The translations under genes were made by a program, and so were the position numbers. Of a stretch of DNA of 64,000 bases, positions 23,349 through 31,199 are shown piece after piece. The stretch is from Butyrivibrio sp. WCD3002 (GTDB lineage: Bacteria > Bacillota > Clostridia > Lachnospirales > Lachnospiraceae). Each line of letters opens with the position of its first letter. The stretch's first letter is position 1. Location of the stretch: positions 62,001 through 126,000 of the forward strand of contig NZ_AUJO01000007.1 of NCBI RefSeq assembly GCF_000424265.1, read 5' to 3'. A model generated the notes under the pieces. It saw nothing but the letters and a program-made list of their open reading frames with translations. It did not search any database and was not told the DNA's origin.

Positions 23349-24614
23349 GTGATTATAAAGAAGTATGTGGGAAGAACAAATGAGGACGCAGAAAAAAAGG
23401 CTAGGGCAGAACTGGGCAAGGATTACTACATATTATATTCTCGTCAGATCAAGAAGCATTTTTGGAGTTTTCTGACACCTCCTCAAATAGAGATTACCGT
23501 TGCGATGGAGGATGACAAGACTGCACCAAAACCTCCAAAAAGCGAGCCTGTTTATTCCAATGCGCAGGAAAAAAAGAGAAGAACTTCGCAAATGCTTCAA
23601 GACAATGGAAACAGCTCAAATGCAGATAAGGCTGATGAAAATGTTCAGATAAAGCTAATAGAGGCAATTGATAATCTAAATAAGAGTATTGCTTCACGTG
23701 GAATACCGAATGAAGCTGATGGTTCAGGCAAGGAGATAGCGTCAGATATTGATGATAAAAAAGCCAAATCTGTTGAGGCTATTGGTTTTCTAAGGGTTTT
23801 ATACAAAAATTTATTGGCCAGTGAGGTTGATGAGATTTATATAAATGAACTGACAAATATCTTTGAGAGAAGCGAATCTAAAGGTATAGACTCAGTTGAT
23901 AGGTTCTTGGATATCGTTTATGAAAAGATGGTAATAAAATGCGGTGTGGCAGAACCAATATGCCTTGATGAAAATATGCGAAAACTTAAGGTGTTCTTAG
24001 GTCCTACCGGAGTGGGGAAAACAACGACAATAGCTAAATTGGCTGCTGAACTTGTAACAAGCAATAAAAAAGTCGCTATGGCGACCATTGATACCTATAG
24101 AATAGGGGCGACTGAGCAGCTTAGAATATATGCCGAACGAATGTATACTCCGTTTAATGTTATTTACTCATCTGATGAATTGTTCCAGACAATACAGCTT
24201 TTTCAGGAATATGATTATATTTTTTTAGATACGGCAGGGCACAACTTTAGCAACAATTATTTGAGAAACAGGATGTTTTCAATTATTGAACCGGTATTGG
24301 ATCAAATAGAAACAGACATATATTTGGTTTTGTCATCTACAACGAGTTACAAAGAACTCATAGAGATAGCTGATGCATATGCGGAATATTTCGACTATAG
24401 GATCATCTATACCAAAGTCGATGAAAAGCCCATACTGGGAAACCTATATAATCTTAAGCAACATACAGGCTCTCCTATATCATATTTGACATATGGCCAG
24501 ACAGTTCCCGGTGACATTTGTGTTTTTGACCCGCAAAAGCTTGTAAGGACTCTTCTAGGAGCACAGAGTTATACAGCCGATATGGATATATATGATAACG
24601 ATGGACATCAGTAA
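23349..24614 (+). CDS. Orphan FlhF-like SRP-family GTPase
   Basis: A 421-residue protein with the three-part FlhF layout. The N-domain is IIKKYVGRTNEDAEKKARAE and ILYSRQIKKHFWSF; a variable linker (about 55-125) and a helical N-domain follow; the SRP-type GTPase has G1 GPTGVGKTTTIAKL (about 218), G2 DTYRIGATEQL, G3 DTAGHN and G4 TKVDE. Usual forms are DTAGRS and TKLDE, so G3 lacks the conserved arginine. I place the start at GTG 23349, giving the typical FlhF N-terminus. FlhF normally sets flagellar position, yet no flagellar gene is near; a role in placing the conjugation or defence machinery is conceivable (inference). Confidence 0.8.
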   Translation: MIIKKYVGRTNEDAEKKARAELGKDYYILYSRQIKKHFWSFLTPPQIEITVAMEDDKTAPKPPKSEPVYSNAQEKKRRTSQMLQDNGNSSNADKADENVQIKLIEAIDNLNKSIASRGIPNEADGSGKEIASDIDDKKAKSVEAIGFLRVLYKNLLASEVDEIYINELTNIFERSESKGIDSVDRFLDIVYEKMVIKCGVAEPICLDENMRKLKVFLGPTGVGKTTTIAKLAAELVTSNKKVAMATIDTYRIGATEQLRIYAERMYTPFNVIYSSDELFQTIQLFQEYDYIFLDTAGHNFSNNYLRNRMFSIIEPVLDQIETDIYLVLSSTTSYKELIEIADAYAEYFDYRIIYTKVDEKPILGNLYNLKQHTGSPISYLTYGQTVPGDICVFDPQKLVRTLLGAQSYTADMDIYDNDGHQ

Positions 24615-24921
24615 TGATTATTGTAGGATAGATCGCATTATGATGGAACTGGCACTCCTATCATATAAACCACCTTAAGTGATCAGATGATTTCTTTGAA
24701 GGATTAATTCGATGTATTACAAACACACCTTCACCTTTGACATCTAATCTGAAAAGTTTTAAGGTCAGGTAGTTTAAAACAAAGTCAGGCGACCTAACAA
24801 TGATTTTGAGAAAGTTCTAAAAACTATAGTTCTTACGAATAATCATATGGTTGTTTATGCTTTTTTAATAAATAATGTTCGTGATTATATATTAAAAATA
24901 TTAGATGGTGATATAATTGGA

Positions 24922-24956
24922 AGTGGGGATTCCTTGTGGGATTCCCGCTTTTTTTA
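24922..24956 (+). terminator. Terminator before the WYL operon
   Basis: AGTGGG (24922-24927) pairs with CCCGCT (24944-24949), one G-U pair, followed by seven T. The inner part (GATTCC/GGATTC) is imperfect. It lies 308 nt behind the FlhF-like gene and insulates the following operon. Confidence 0.6.
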
Positions 24957-24977
24957 TAACAAAATATTTGTGGTAAA

Positions 24978-25009
24978 GGTCATAATGTGTCCAATGTAAT
25001 TGCTACTAT
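24978..25009 (+). promoter_or_regulatory. Candidate WYL-dependent promoter 3, before the WYL regulator operon
   Basis: GGTCA-TAATG-TGTCC (24978-24992) is followed after exactly 11 nt by TACTAT (25004-25009). No -35 box is present (CATAAT). Transcription would start about 20 nt before the RBS of the regulator gene at 25036, so the regulator probably controls its own operon. Confidence 0.52.
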
Positions 25010-25035
25010 TAATTCAAAACAAAACAGGTGAGGAT

Positions 25036-25986
25036 ATGTTAGAAGAGCGAGAGGGAAAAAGCAGCAGAGCTTTGTCGATTTATTCAAGGCTTATGAATGG
25101 CAGAATTATCTATAAGGCTGAGGAAGCTGAACGCTTTGGTGTATCAGAAAAGAGTATTCAGAGAGATATTGAACAGATAAGAATGTTTCTTGATAACCAG
25201 GCAGTTACAGATGGTATTCCTAACAATCTTATTTATGATTACTCGATAAAGGGGTACCGGATTGAGCAGGCAGATAATCTCAAGCTCACAAATGATGAAA
25301 TTCTTGCCATATGTAAGATTATCCTGAGCAGTAGGGCATTTTCAAAAAAAGAGATGGGTAACATCTTAGATCGGTTAATAGAATGTTGTGTTCCAATAAA
25401 GAATCAGAAGCTTGTGAATGATTTGATGAGAAATGAGAGATTCCATTATGTTGAATTAACCCATAAGCAGAAAGTGTTGGATAAAATGATGCTTCTCGGG
25501 AATGCTATTCACTCTCAGTTATTAATTGAATTTGATTATCAAGGAATACAAGGGCACACACCCAAACATAGGGTGGTTGAACCACTGGCAATTTTGTTTT
25601 CAGAGTTTTATTTTTACCTTGCAGGTCGGATCAGGAATATTGACAAAGATACTGCATTTGCGGAGCCAAATGATGCATACCCGACTATTTATCGTATAGA
25701 TAGAATTAAGAAACTTGAAATGACAGAAGAGCATTTTTCAACTCCGTATCGAGATAAATTCGAAGAAGGTGAGTATCGAAAGAGAATCCAGTTCATGTAT
25801 GGTGGAAAACTCCGGAAGGTTAAGTTTGAATACACAGGATATTCAGTTGATGCTGTTTTAGATAAGCTTCCCACAGCAAAAGTTTTAAGTGAAGTTGATG
25901 GTAAGTATTTGATTGAAGCTGAAGTTTTTGGTGATGGAATAGATATGTGGCTTAGAAGTCAAGGTGAAGCAATAAAACTTGTATAG
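25036..25986 (+). CDS. WYL-domain transcriptional regulator
   Basis: A 316-residue regulator starting at ATG 25036 behind AGGTGAGG. Residues 1-65 form a DeoR-like winged HTH (YKAEEAERFGVSEKSIQRDI). Residues about 150-225 form the WYL domain (LIEFDYQGIQGHTPKHRVV, PLAILFSEFYFYLAGR), followed by a WCX-like C-terminal part. WYL domains sense nucleic-acid ligands. Proteins of this architecture act as repressors of defence operons (BrxR, CapW) or as DNA-damage activators (PafBC). Its gene heads the operon with the helicase, and the dyad at 24978 is the likely binding site. Confidence 0.9.
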   Translation: MLEEREGKSSRALSIYSRLMNGRIIYKAEEAERFGVSEKSIQRDIEQIRMFLDNQAVTDGIPNNLIYDYSIKGYRIEQADNLKLTNDEILAICKIILSSRAFSKKEMGNILDRLIECCVPIKNQKLVNDLMRNERFHYVELTHKQKVLDKMMLLGNAIHSQLLIEFDYQGIQGHTPKHRVVEPLAILFSEFYFYLAGRIRNIDKDTAFAEPNDAYPTIYRIDRIKKLEMTEEHFSTPYRDKFEEGEYRKRIQFMYGGKLRKVKFEYTGYSVDAVLDKLPTAKVLSEVDGKYLIEAEVFGDGIDMWLRSQGEAIKLV

Positions 25987-25998
25987 TCACGAATAGAG

Positions 25999-27636
25999 AT
26001 GGAGTTGGTAATGCAGGAAACATCATTTGTGGGCAATTTAAATAAAGATTTTGATATCATTCCGGAGGACAATGTATTTCATAGTATATGGAATGAATAT
26101 GAAAGAGTTTTAATTCAAAGTCTTATAACAGCATTTGCTTTAGATTTTCTAGTTAAAGATCAACATGGGGGAGATGTTGATACTGTAAACAATGTCAGGA
26201 AAATAGGCTCAGACCCTTTGATGAAATACAAAAATGCCACGAATGAAGATAATTATAATGCGCGTGGAGACTACGATTCGATAGCATACCACACACATGA
26301 AGGGTTCATGCAAACTAAGAGAAATGCGCGTAATGCTTTTGACAAAGATGGGACAAAGGTGGCGGATGCATATGTTGATGGTAATGTCCTGATCCCAAGA
26401 AACAATAAAACGATTCCGAGAAAAAATCAGGGACAACTAGATCATGTATTATCTGCGCATGAAATTCATAATGATAGAGGGCGGGTTTTGGCCGGATTGG
26501 ATGGTGTGGATCTTGCAAATGACCCTTCGAATCTTAGGTTTACCAATGCTGATTTGAATCTAAATAAGAGGGATATGACTGTTGAAGAATATATAAAATG
26601 GTGTGAAGATAATCTCGAAAAGGTAAATCAAGGGGGAAAAAAGGGAGAACCTTTATCTGATGAAGTCAAAGCAAAACTTAGAGAAGAGTATAAAAGAGCG
26701 AAGAAGGAATATGATGCAAAAATAGCCAAAAAGTATTATACAAGTCCACAATTCATAAAGGATACTGCTACAGTAGCTGCAAAGCGTGGCGCAGAGATGG
26801 GAATACGACAGGCATTAGGATATGTGTTTATGGAGATTTGGTTTTGTGCCAAGGAAGAATTACAGGCAATTCCTGCCGGACGAGATCTGGATGACATTAT
26901 AAGTGCCATAGGTGTAGGAATTAAGAGGGGACTTGAAAGTGCGAGACGAAAATATAAGGAGATAATTGCAAAAATTGAAGAAGGTTTTGTAGCTGGAGCA
27001 CTTTCAAGTTTGACTACTACATTGTGTAACTTTTTTTTTACTACAGCCAAGAATATTGTTAGATATATACGTCAAGCTTATGCATCGGTTGTTCAGGCTG
27101 GAAAGGTCCTTTTTTTTAATCCTGATGGGTTGTTACTTGGAGATAGAATTAAATCTACAGCTGTTATTCTTTCTACCGGGGCGAGCGTTATAGCTGGTAC
27201 TGCCGTGGGTGATCTTATTGCAAAAACACCTATAGGTATGTTGCCAGAGGTGGGGCAAATAGTTATAACATTTTGTTCAAGTTTGGTAAGCGGGTTATTA
27301 TCATGCTCTCTTTTGATATTTATGGATAGAAGTAAATATATAAATTCTGTAGTCAATAAACTTAATGAAATGGGATCAAGAGTAAATAGCTATCGAGAAA
27401 TGGCTGATGCGCTTGAGACTATTTCAGCTGAGCTTGCTGGTTTTGACATTAAGCAGTTTAGAAAAGATGTATCCACATTTGAGGCTTTTGCTGATGATGT
27501 AACTAGAATTAGTGATTATGAAAAACTAAATCAATTATTAGGAGAGTTGTTAAGTAATCTTAAGGTTGAAATACCCTGGGACGGTGACTTTGATAGTTTT
27601 ATGCAGAATAAGAATAATCGTCTTCGATTTAGTTGA
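25999..27636 (+). CDS. HNH-like domain protein with C-terminal membrane segments
   Basis: A 545-residue protein (an alternative ATG at 26011 has better RBS spacing, GGAG at 26003). Residues 145-192 carry an HNH-like pattern: LDHVLSAHEIH (D148, H149), then PSNLRFTNADLNLNK (N178, N183, N187, K190), as in beta-beta-alpha-metal nucleases. Residues 210-250 are a charged helix. From about 265 on, the sequence is helical and hydrophobic, with glycine-rich segments near 385-410 (ILSTGASVIAGTAVG) and 418-440 (IVITFCSSLVSGLLSCSLLI). A nuclease that works at or through the membrane is a reasonable reading. No family is recognised. It is part of the WYL operon. Confidence 0.65.
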   Translation: MELVMQETSFVGNLNKDFDIIPEDNVFHSIWNEYERVLIQSLITAFALDFLVKDQHGGDVDTVNNVRKIGSDPLMKYKNATNEDNYNARGDYDSIAYHTHEGFMQTKRNARNAFDKDGTKVADAYVDGNVLIPRNNKTIPRKNQGQLDHVLSAHEIHNDRGRVLAGLDGVDLANDPSNLRFTNADLNLNKRDMTVEEYIKWCEDNLEKVNQGGKKGEPLSDEVKAKLREEYKRAKKEYDAKIAKKYYTSPQFIKDTATVAAKRGAEMGIRQALGYVFMEIWFCAKEELQAIPAGRDLDDIISAIGVGIKRGLESARRKYKEIIAKIEEGFVAGALSSLTTTLCNFFFTTAKNIVRYIRQAYASVVQAGKVLFFNPDGLLLGDRIKSTAVILSTGASVIAGTAVGDLIAKTPIGMLPEVGQIVITFCSSLVSGLLSCSLLIFMDRSKYINSVVNKLNEMGSRVNSYREMADALETISAELAGFDIKQFRKDVSTFEAFADDVTRISDYEKLNQLLGELLSNLKVEIPWDGDFDSFMQNKNNRLRFS

Positions 27637-27718
27637 ATGTTCAAAATTATTACCAAATCGCATGTTAAAAAAATTAGATGTAAGAATATGATTTGAGATG
27701 CTGAAAGGAGTAAACAAA

Positions 27719-28687
27719 ATGGCATCACCGTTATTCTGGGGATTGGATTTAGCTAATAAAGGAAACAAATCGATGGGAGAAGCTAAAGATACATTGAACA
27801 ATGCGCGATCCATATATGATCGAGCAATGGAAAAGTATCAGCATGACTATAAATACACGGTGGATCTTTTTGATGATATTGGAAAAAAAGAACTTAGGAT
27901 ATTAAGTTCTTTTGAATCTTTTTCAGACTTATTTGAAACGATTCAAACTCGCCCTGAATTTCAAGGCAGTATAAATATCGAAAACCCGCTTACAAGGAAG
28001 GATTTTGATAGCATGATTAAGGCATCAAAGGGCGCATCGATGCTACTTGATGATAAGGCAATCGGTTCGGTTGGTGCAACTAGCTGTTTTGCTTTGTGCG
28101 GTGTTGTAGAAGCGGCTTTTGCAGCGATAAATTCAGCTATGTGTAGAAATACAACTGGTAGCAAAAAGGAGACATTGACTAGAGAAATACTAGTAAGTAT
28201 GGCAAAAAATACAATACTGGCAGTTGGCGGAAGTGGAATAATGGCAATTGAGCCAGTAATAATTATCGGTGGAATAATAAATAATGTGATAGGGCTTAAA
28301 ATGTCTAAACAAGCGAATGAGGCATATCAACAGGCTATAAGAGTAGAGAATGAAGTTGAGGAAATACATGAGTATTTAGGAAGGATTGATATTGCAACGA
28401 GGTCATTCAGACGTGATTTAAGCAAGATTGGTACTGTCTATGAGGATTATAAAGGCAGACTGAACTATATTATAAATATTGAAAGAAAACGAGAGTGGGA
28501 GCAATTTAATGATGACGAGAAAAGAATAGCTGAGATTACAGCTAAATTAGTTGCTGCTCTATATAAGATGCTTAAAGTACAGATAGTTACAACGTGTAAG
28601 AATGATGCGACTAAAAAAGAAGTAAATAAAATGGGGATTAATGAGTTACAATTTGACACTAATGAGGTACTTGGCATAATCGGATAG
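27719..28687 (+). CDS. Putative membrane-associated helical protein of the WYL operon
   Basis: A 322-residue protein starting at ATG 27719 behind AAAGGAG. The N-terminal 90 residues are amphipathic helix (MGEAKDTLNNARSIYDRAMEK without motif). The middle has two Gly/Ala-rich hydrophobic segments, about 115-135 (GATSCFALCGVVEAAFAA) and 165-190 (ILAVGGSGIMAIEPVIIIGG), like glycine-zipper membrane hairpins. A long charged helix closes the protein (KQANEAYQQAIRVENEVEEI). This layout (helix, hydrophobic hairpin, helix) recalls pore-forming or membrane-remodelling proteins, but that is analogy only. Confidence 0.6.
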   Translation: MASPLFWGLDLANKGNKSMGEAKDTLNNARSIYDRAMEKYQHDYKYTVDLFDDIGKKELRILSSFESFSDLFETIQTRPEFQGSINIENPLTRKDFDSMIKASKGASMLLDDKAIGSVGATSCFALCGVVEAAFAAINSAMCRNTTGSKKETLTREILVSMAKNTILAVGGSGIMAIEPVIIIGGIINNVIGLKMSKQANEAYQQAIRVENEVEEIHEYLGRIDIATRSFRRDLSKIGTVYEDYKGRLNYIINIERKREWEQFNDDEKRIAEITAKLVAALYKMLKVQIVTTCKNDATKKEVNKMGINELQFDTNEVLGIIG

Positions 28688-28718
28688 TTTTATTGCAGAA
28701 ATTAGGAGTTCAATAAAT

Positions 28719-30224
28719 ATGGGATTATTTGATGTATTTAAAAAAAAGAAACCAATTAAATCATCTTCTGGTTCCAAGGCAGTATCTGTTGAAAAGGGAG
28801 CTACTAAAGACTCTAAAGGGAGCATAAAGGCAGAAAAGAGCAAAGCGAAATCAAATGGGAATGATACGGCGTCTTCTTTTTTTGATGGAAATGTTGTTAG
28901 ATCAAATAAAACCAAAGTTATCAGGGAAACAGCACAAGGGCACATGACTGTAAATCATAACAAGAGCACAACACCTTCCGATAGTAAAGTATTAAAAGAC
29001 GAAAGTCATGGCGGCAATAGAAGAGATATTACTAAAGAAAAGTCCAATATAGAAAAAACAGTTCAAGAGGTGCATGAAGCGGGACCCAACGATTCAAAGA
29101 ATACAAAGCCCGATGAAGAGAAGGTTTTATATGCTAAATCATATGAAGAAGGCAAAAGAGAAACAATAAGAATTTCGAATAGGTACATTATAGAAAAAGG
29201 GCTCCAATTGGATGAAGAAGTGGAGCCGTTTGAAATGTCATTTGGCTGTCCTATATACAATGCTAAAATTTTCTGCCATTCGCTTTTGATAGACAAATTA
29301 GGAGATTTAACAAAATTTATAATACTTTCGCTATTTTCAAAATATTCAATAGATGAAATACAAGATCTTACGCAAATGGGTGATACGACCATAAAGGAAG
29401 AACTTGATTATTTGATTCGTGGAGGATTGATTAATGAAGATCAAATTACATTGACGGAGTTAGGAAAACAATATGGTTGTCTTTTGCAGATATTTAATGA
29501 GTATGCTGATGGTATAGAAGTTATATTTAATGAGTATACTAATCTGTTTGAAAAACCACAAAATTACAATTATGAAATGGAATCACATGCAGATCATTTA
29601 TTAGAAGGTAATGTAGCATTTGCGCTAACCAGAAATGATAATTATTCTAATTCGCTTGATTATGCACATAAGACCATGTTAAAAGGCATTCCTTTTCAAA
29701 AAGAAGTAAACGATACACTATATACTACTGTAAAAATAGAGAAAGAAGTGAAAAGGTATAAGACACTATATATTAAAGACCTAAGCAAAGCTTTTTTATA
29801 CTCTGAAACACAATGTTTGAAGCTTGCTATTCCTTATGATCGTATTACATGTAGATTGAAATATAAAGAGATAGATCAATATAGGGAAAGGTTATCTCTT
29901 ATAAGGGATTTGAAGTATGAATATCCGGAATTGCTATCAGATAAGGCAAAAAGACTTATTGACATGGAAGATGAAGAAATTATGGTGGAGCCTTTATCCA
30001 AAGATGTAAATTTAGTCACTGGGGATATAGAAGATGTGCGCATTGATTTGGAGAGCACTTTGAATAATGAATCTATTTTTAAGGTGGATAGAAAAGACAT
30101 GCAACTAAAGTTAAGTGGTGATAGGTGCAAGGGGGTGTATTTAGAGGAAAGTAAAAGAGAGCGGGTATTTCAGGTGATTAATTATCCAGTTGATTTAATG
30201 GAGGCATATTACGATGAGGAATAA
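28719..30224 (+). CDS. Hypothetical protein with wHTH-like middle domain
   Basis: A 501-residue hydrophilic protein with RBS AGGAG. Residues 1-150 are low-complexity Lys/Ser/Asp and probably disordered (MGLFDVFKKKKPIKSSS). Residues 200-260 look like a winged helix: LTKFIILSLFSKYSIDEI, then GDTTIKEELDYLIRGGLIN, and a wing-like LTELGKQYG. The C-terminal 240 residues are mixed helical without known motif. It may be a scaffold or DNA-sensing adaptor of the operon. It overlaps the next gene by 11 bp. Confidence 0.6.
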   Translation: MGLFDVFKKKKPIKSSSGSKAVSVEKGATKDSKGSIKAEKSKAKSNGNDTASSFFDGNVVRSNKTKVIRETAQGHMTVNHNKSTTPSDSKVLKDESHGGNRRDITKEKSNIEKTVQEVHEAGPNDSKNTKPDEEKVLYAKSYEEGKRETIRISNRYIIEKGLQLDEEVEPFEMSFGCPIYNAKIFCHSLLIDKLGDLTKFIILSLFSKYSIDEIQDLTQMGDTTIKEELDYLIRGGLINEDQITLTELGKQYGCLLQIFNEYADGIEVIFNEYTNLFEKPQNYNYEMESHADHLLEGNVAFALTRNDNYSNSLDYAHKTMLKGIPFQKEVNDTLYTTVKIEKEVKRYKTLYIKDLSKAFLYSETQCLKLAIPYDRITCRLKYKEIDQYRERLSLIRDLKYEYPELLSDKAKRLIDMEDEEIMVEPLSKDVNLVTGDIEDVRIDLESTLNNESIFKVDRKDMQLKLSGDRCKGVYLEESKRERVFQVINYPVDLMEAYYDEE

Positions 30225-30702
30225 ACAAGCATTTGTGTTTATCCCGGAATTAGTAGGGGATTTCAAACATGTAATCGACTTGTCCCAAAATCCAGGGATA
30301 CTGTATGTGGAAACAGCGATAAAAACCCTACATATGGCATCGAGCCTTTATAGAGCATATGTAGAGCATACTATTACTAATCAACTTGAAGAAGAAGTAA
30401 AGAATCTGCAAGAAAGAATAGATGAAATTGAATTACAGAGGATAAAAGATTATGAGTCAGAAATCTTGAATTTAATTGACATCGATTACCAAAGAATAAG
30501 GGCCAAACTTGAGGAAAGAAAATTTAACGACGAACAGGTTATAGGATTTATAAGTTGTATCAAAAAAGAATTGGAAAGACTAAATTCTTTTCTAGCTAAG
30601 ATATCAGATGATGATATTAATTACAATGATTTGGATTTGGTTGAAGAGATGAGGCGTAGATCTTTACGTGATTATAAGAGGATAATAACAGAATTTGTAT
30701 AG
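30214..30702 (+). CDS. 162-residue coiled-coil protein of the WYL operon
   Basis: ATG 30214 lies inside the end of the preceding gene behind GGAGG. The product starts NKQAFVFIPELVGDFKHVI; residues 45-85 form a strongly predicted coiled coil (NQLEEEVKNLQERIDEIE). Further helices follow to the end. No membrane segment is present. It and the next gene look like a pair of small helical partners for the large proteins of the operon. Confidence 0.6.
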   Translation: MRNKQAFVFIPELVGDFKHVIDLSQNPGILYVETAIKTLHMASSLYRAYVEHTITNQLEEEVKNLQERIDEIELQRIKDYESEILNLIDIDYQRIRAKLEERKFNDEQVIGFISCIKKELERLNSFLAKISDDDINYNDLDLVEEMRRRSLRDYKRIITEFV

Positions 30703-30712
30703 GAGGATAAAA

Positions 30713-31177
30713 ATGTCAAAATACAGTAAAAACAATCAACAAACTACTTCAAATGTAGGTACAGGAGATGAAAAATACAAAAAAATTCTTGGGATTCTTG
30801 ATGTGGCATTTAAAAACTTGGATATCATTGCTAATGCGTATAACACAGTTGATTATGCTGTCAACAAAAAAAGTACGGAAAAGCAAGATGCTGAAACTCG
30901 AGCTAATGAAGTGAAAAATGAGGCTCAAAGGATACATATGGAAGAACAGCAGGAGATTAATAAGCAGCATCTTGAATTGGAGAAATTAAAAAAAGAAATT
31001 GAAGAGGGGAAGGATATTAGAAATACAATCAAAGATAACGTTAGCATGCTAAAGGCGGAGTATGAAAAGTACATAAACATGGATGATGAGCGATTTTTTA
31101 CTGAACAAGTTAATGCGAGATTGTCTGATTTACGCAATCATATAGTAGAAATAACAAGAATACTGATGGGCGCATGA
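30713..31177 (+). CDS. 154-residue coiled-coil protein of the WYL operon
   Basis: ATG 30713 has a perfect RBS (AGGAGG). After a Gln/Asn-rich N-terminus, a domain of 30 residues (ILGILDVAFKNLDIIANAYN) leads into a long coiled coil (about residues 55-115, with EEQQEINKQHLELEKLKKE). The first part resembles short membrane-proximal helices found in the gene at 27719. Function unknown; it is coupled by position to the helicase gene, 22 bp downstream. Confidence 0.6.
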   Translation: MSKYSKNNQQTTSNVGTGDEKYKKILGILDVAFKNLDIIANAYNTVDYAVNKKSTEKQDAETRANEVKNEAQRIHMEEQQEINKQHLELEKLKKEIEEGKDIRNTIKDNVSMLKAEYEKYINMDDERFFTEQVNARLSDLRNHIVEITRILMGA

Positions 31178-31199
31178 TACTTATGAAAGGAGTGCAACA

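Larger units (their letters stand above)
24615..25035. other. Intergenic region before the WYL operon
   Basis: These 421 bp hold no supported gene. They contain a terminator at 24922 and the promoter-like dyad at 24978. The first 300 bp are AT-rich without clear repeats. Directly repeated GGTCAGG/GTCAGGC fragments near 24762-24790 are too short to interpret. Confidence 0.6.
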
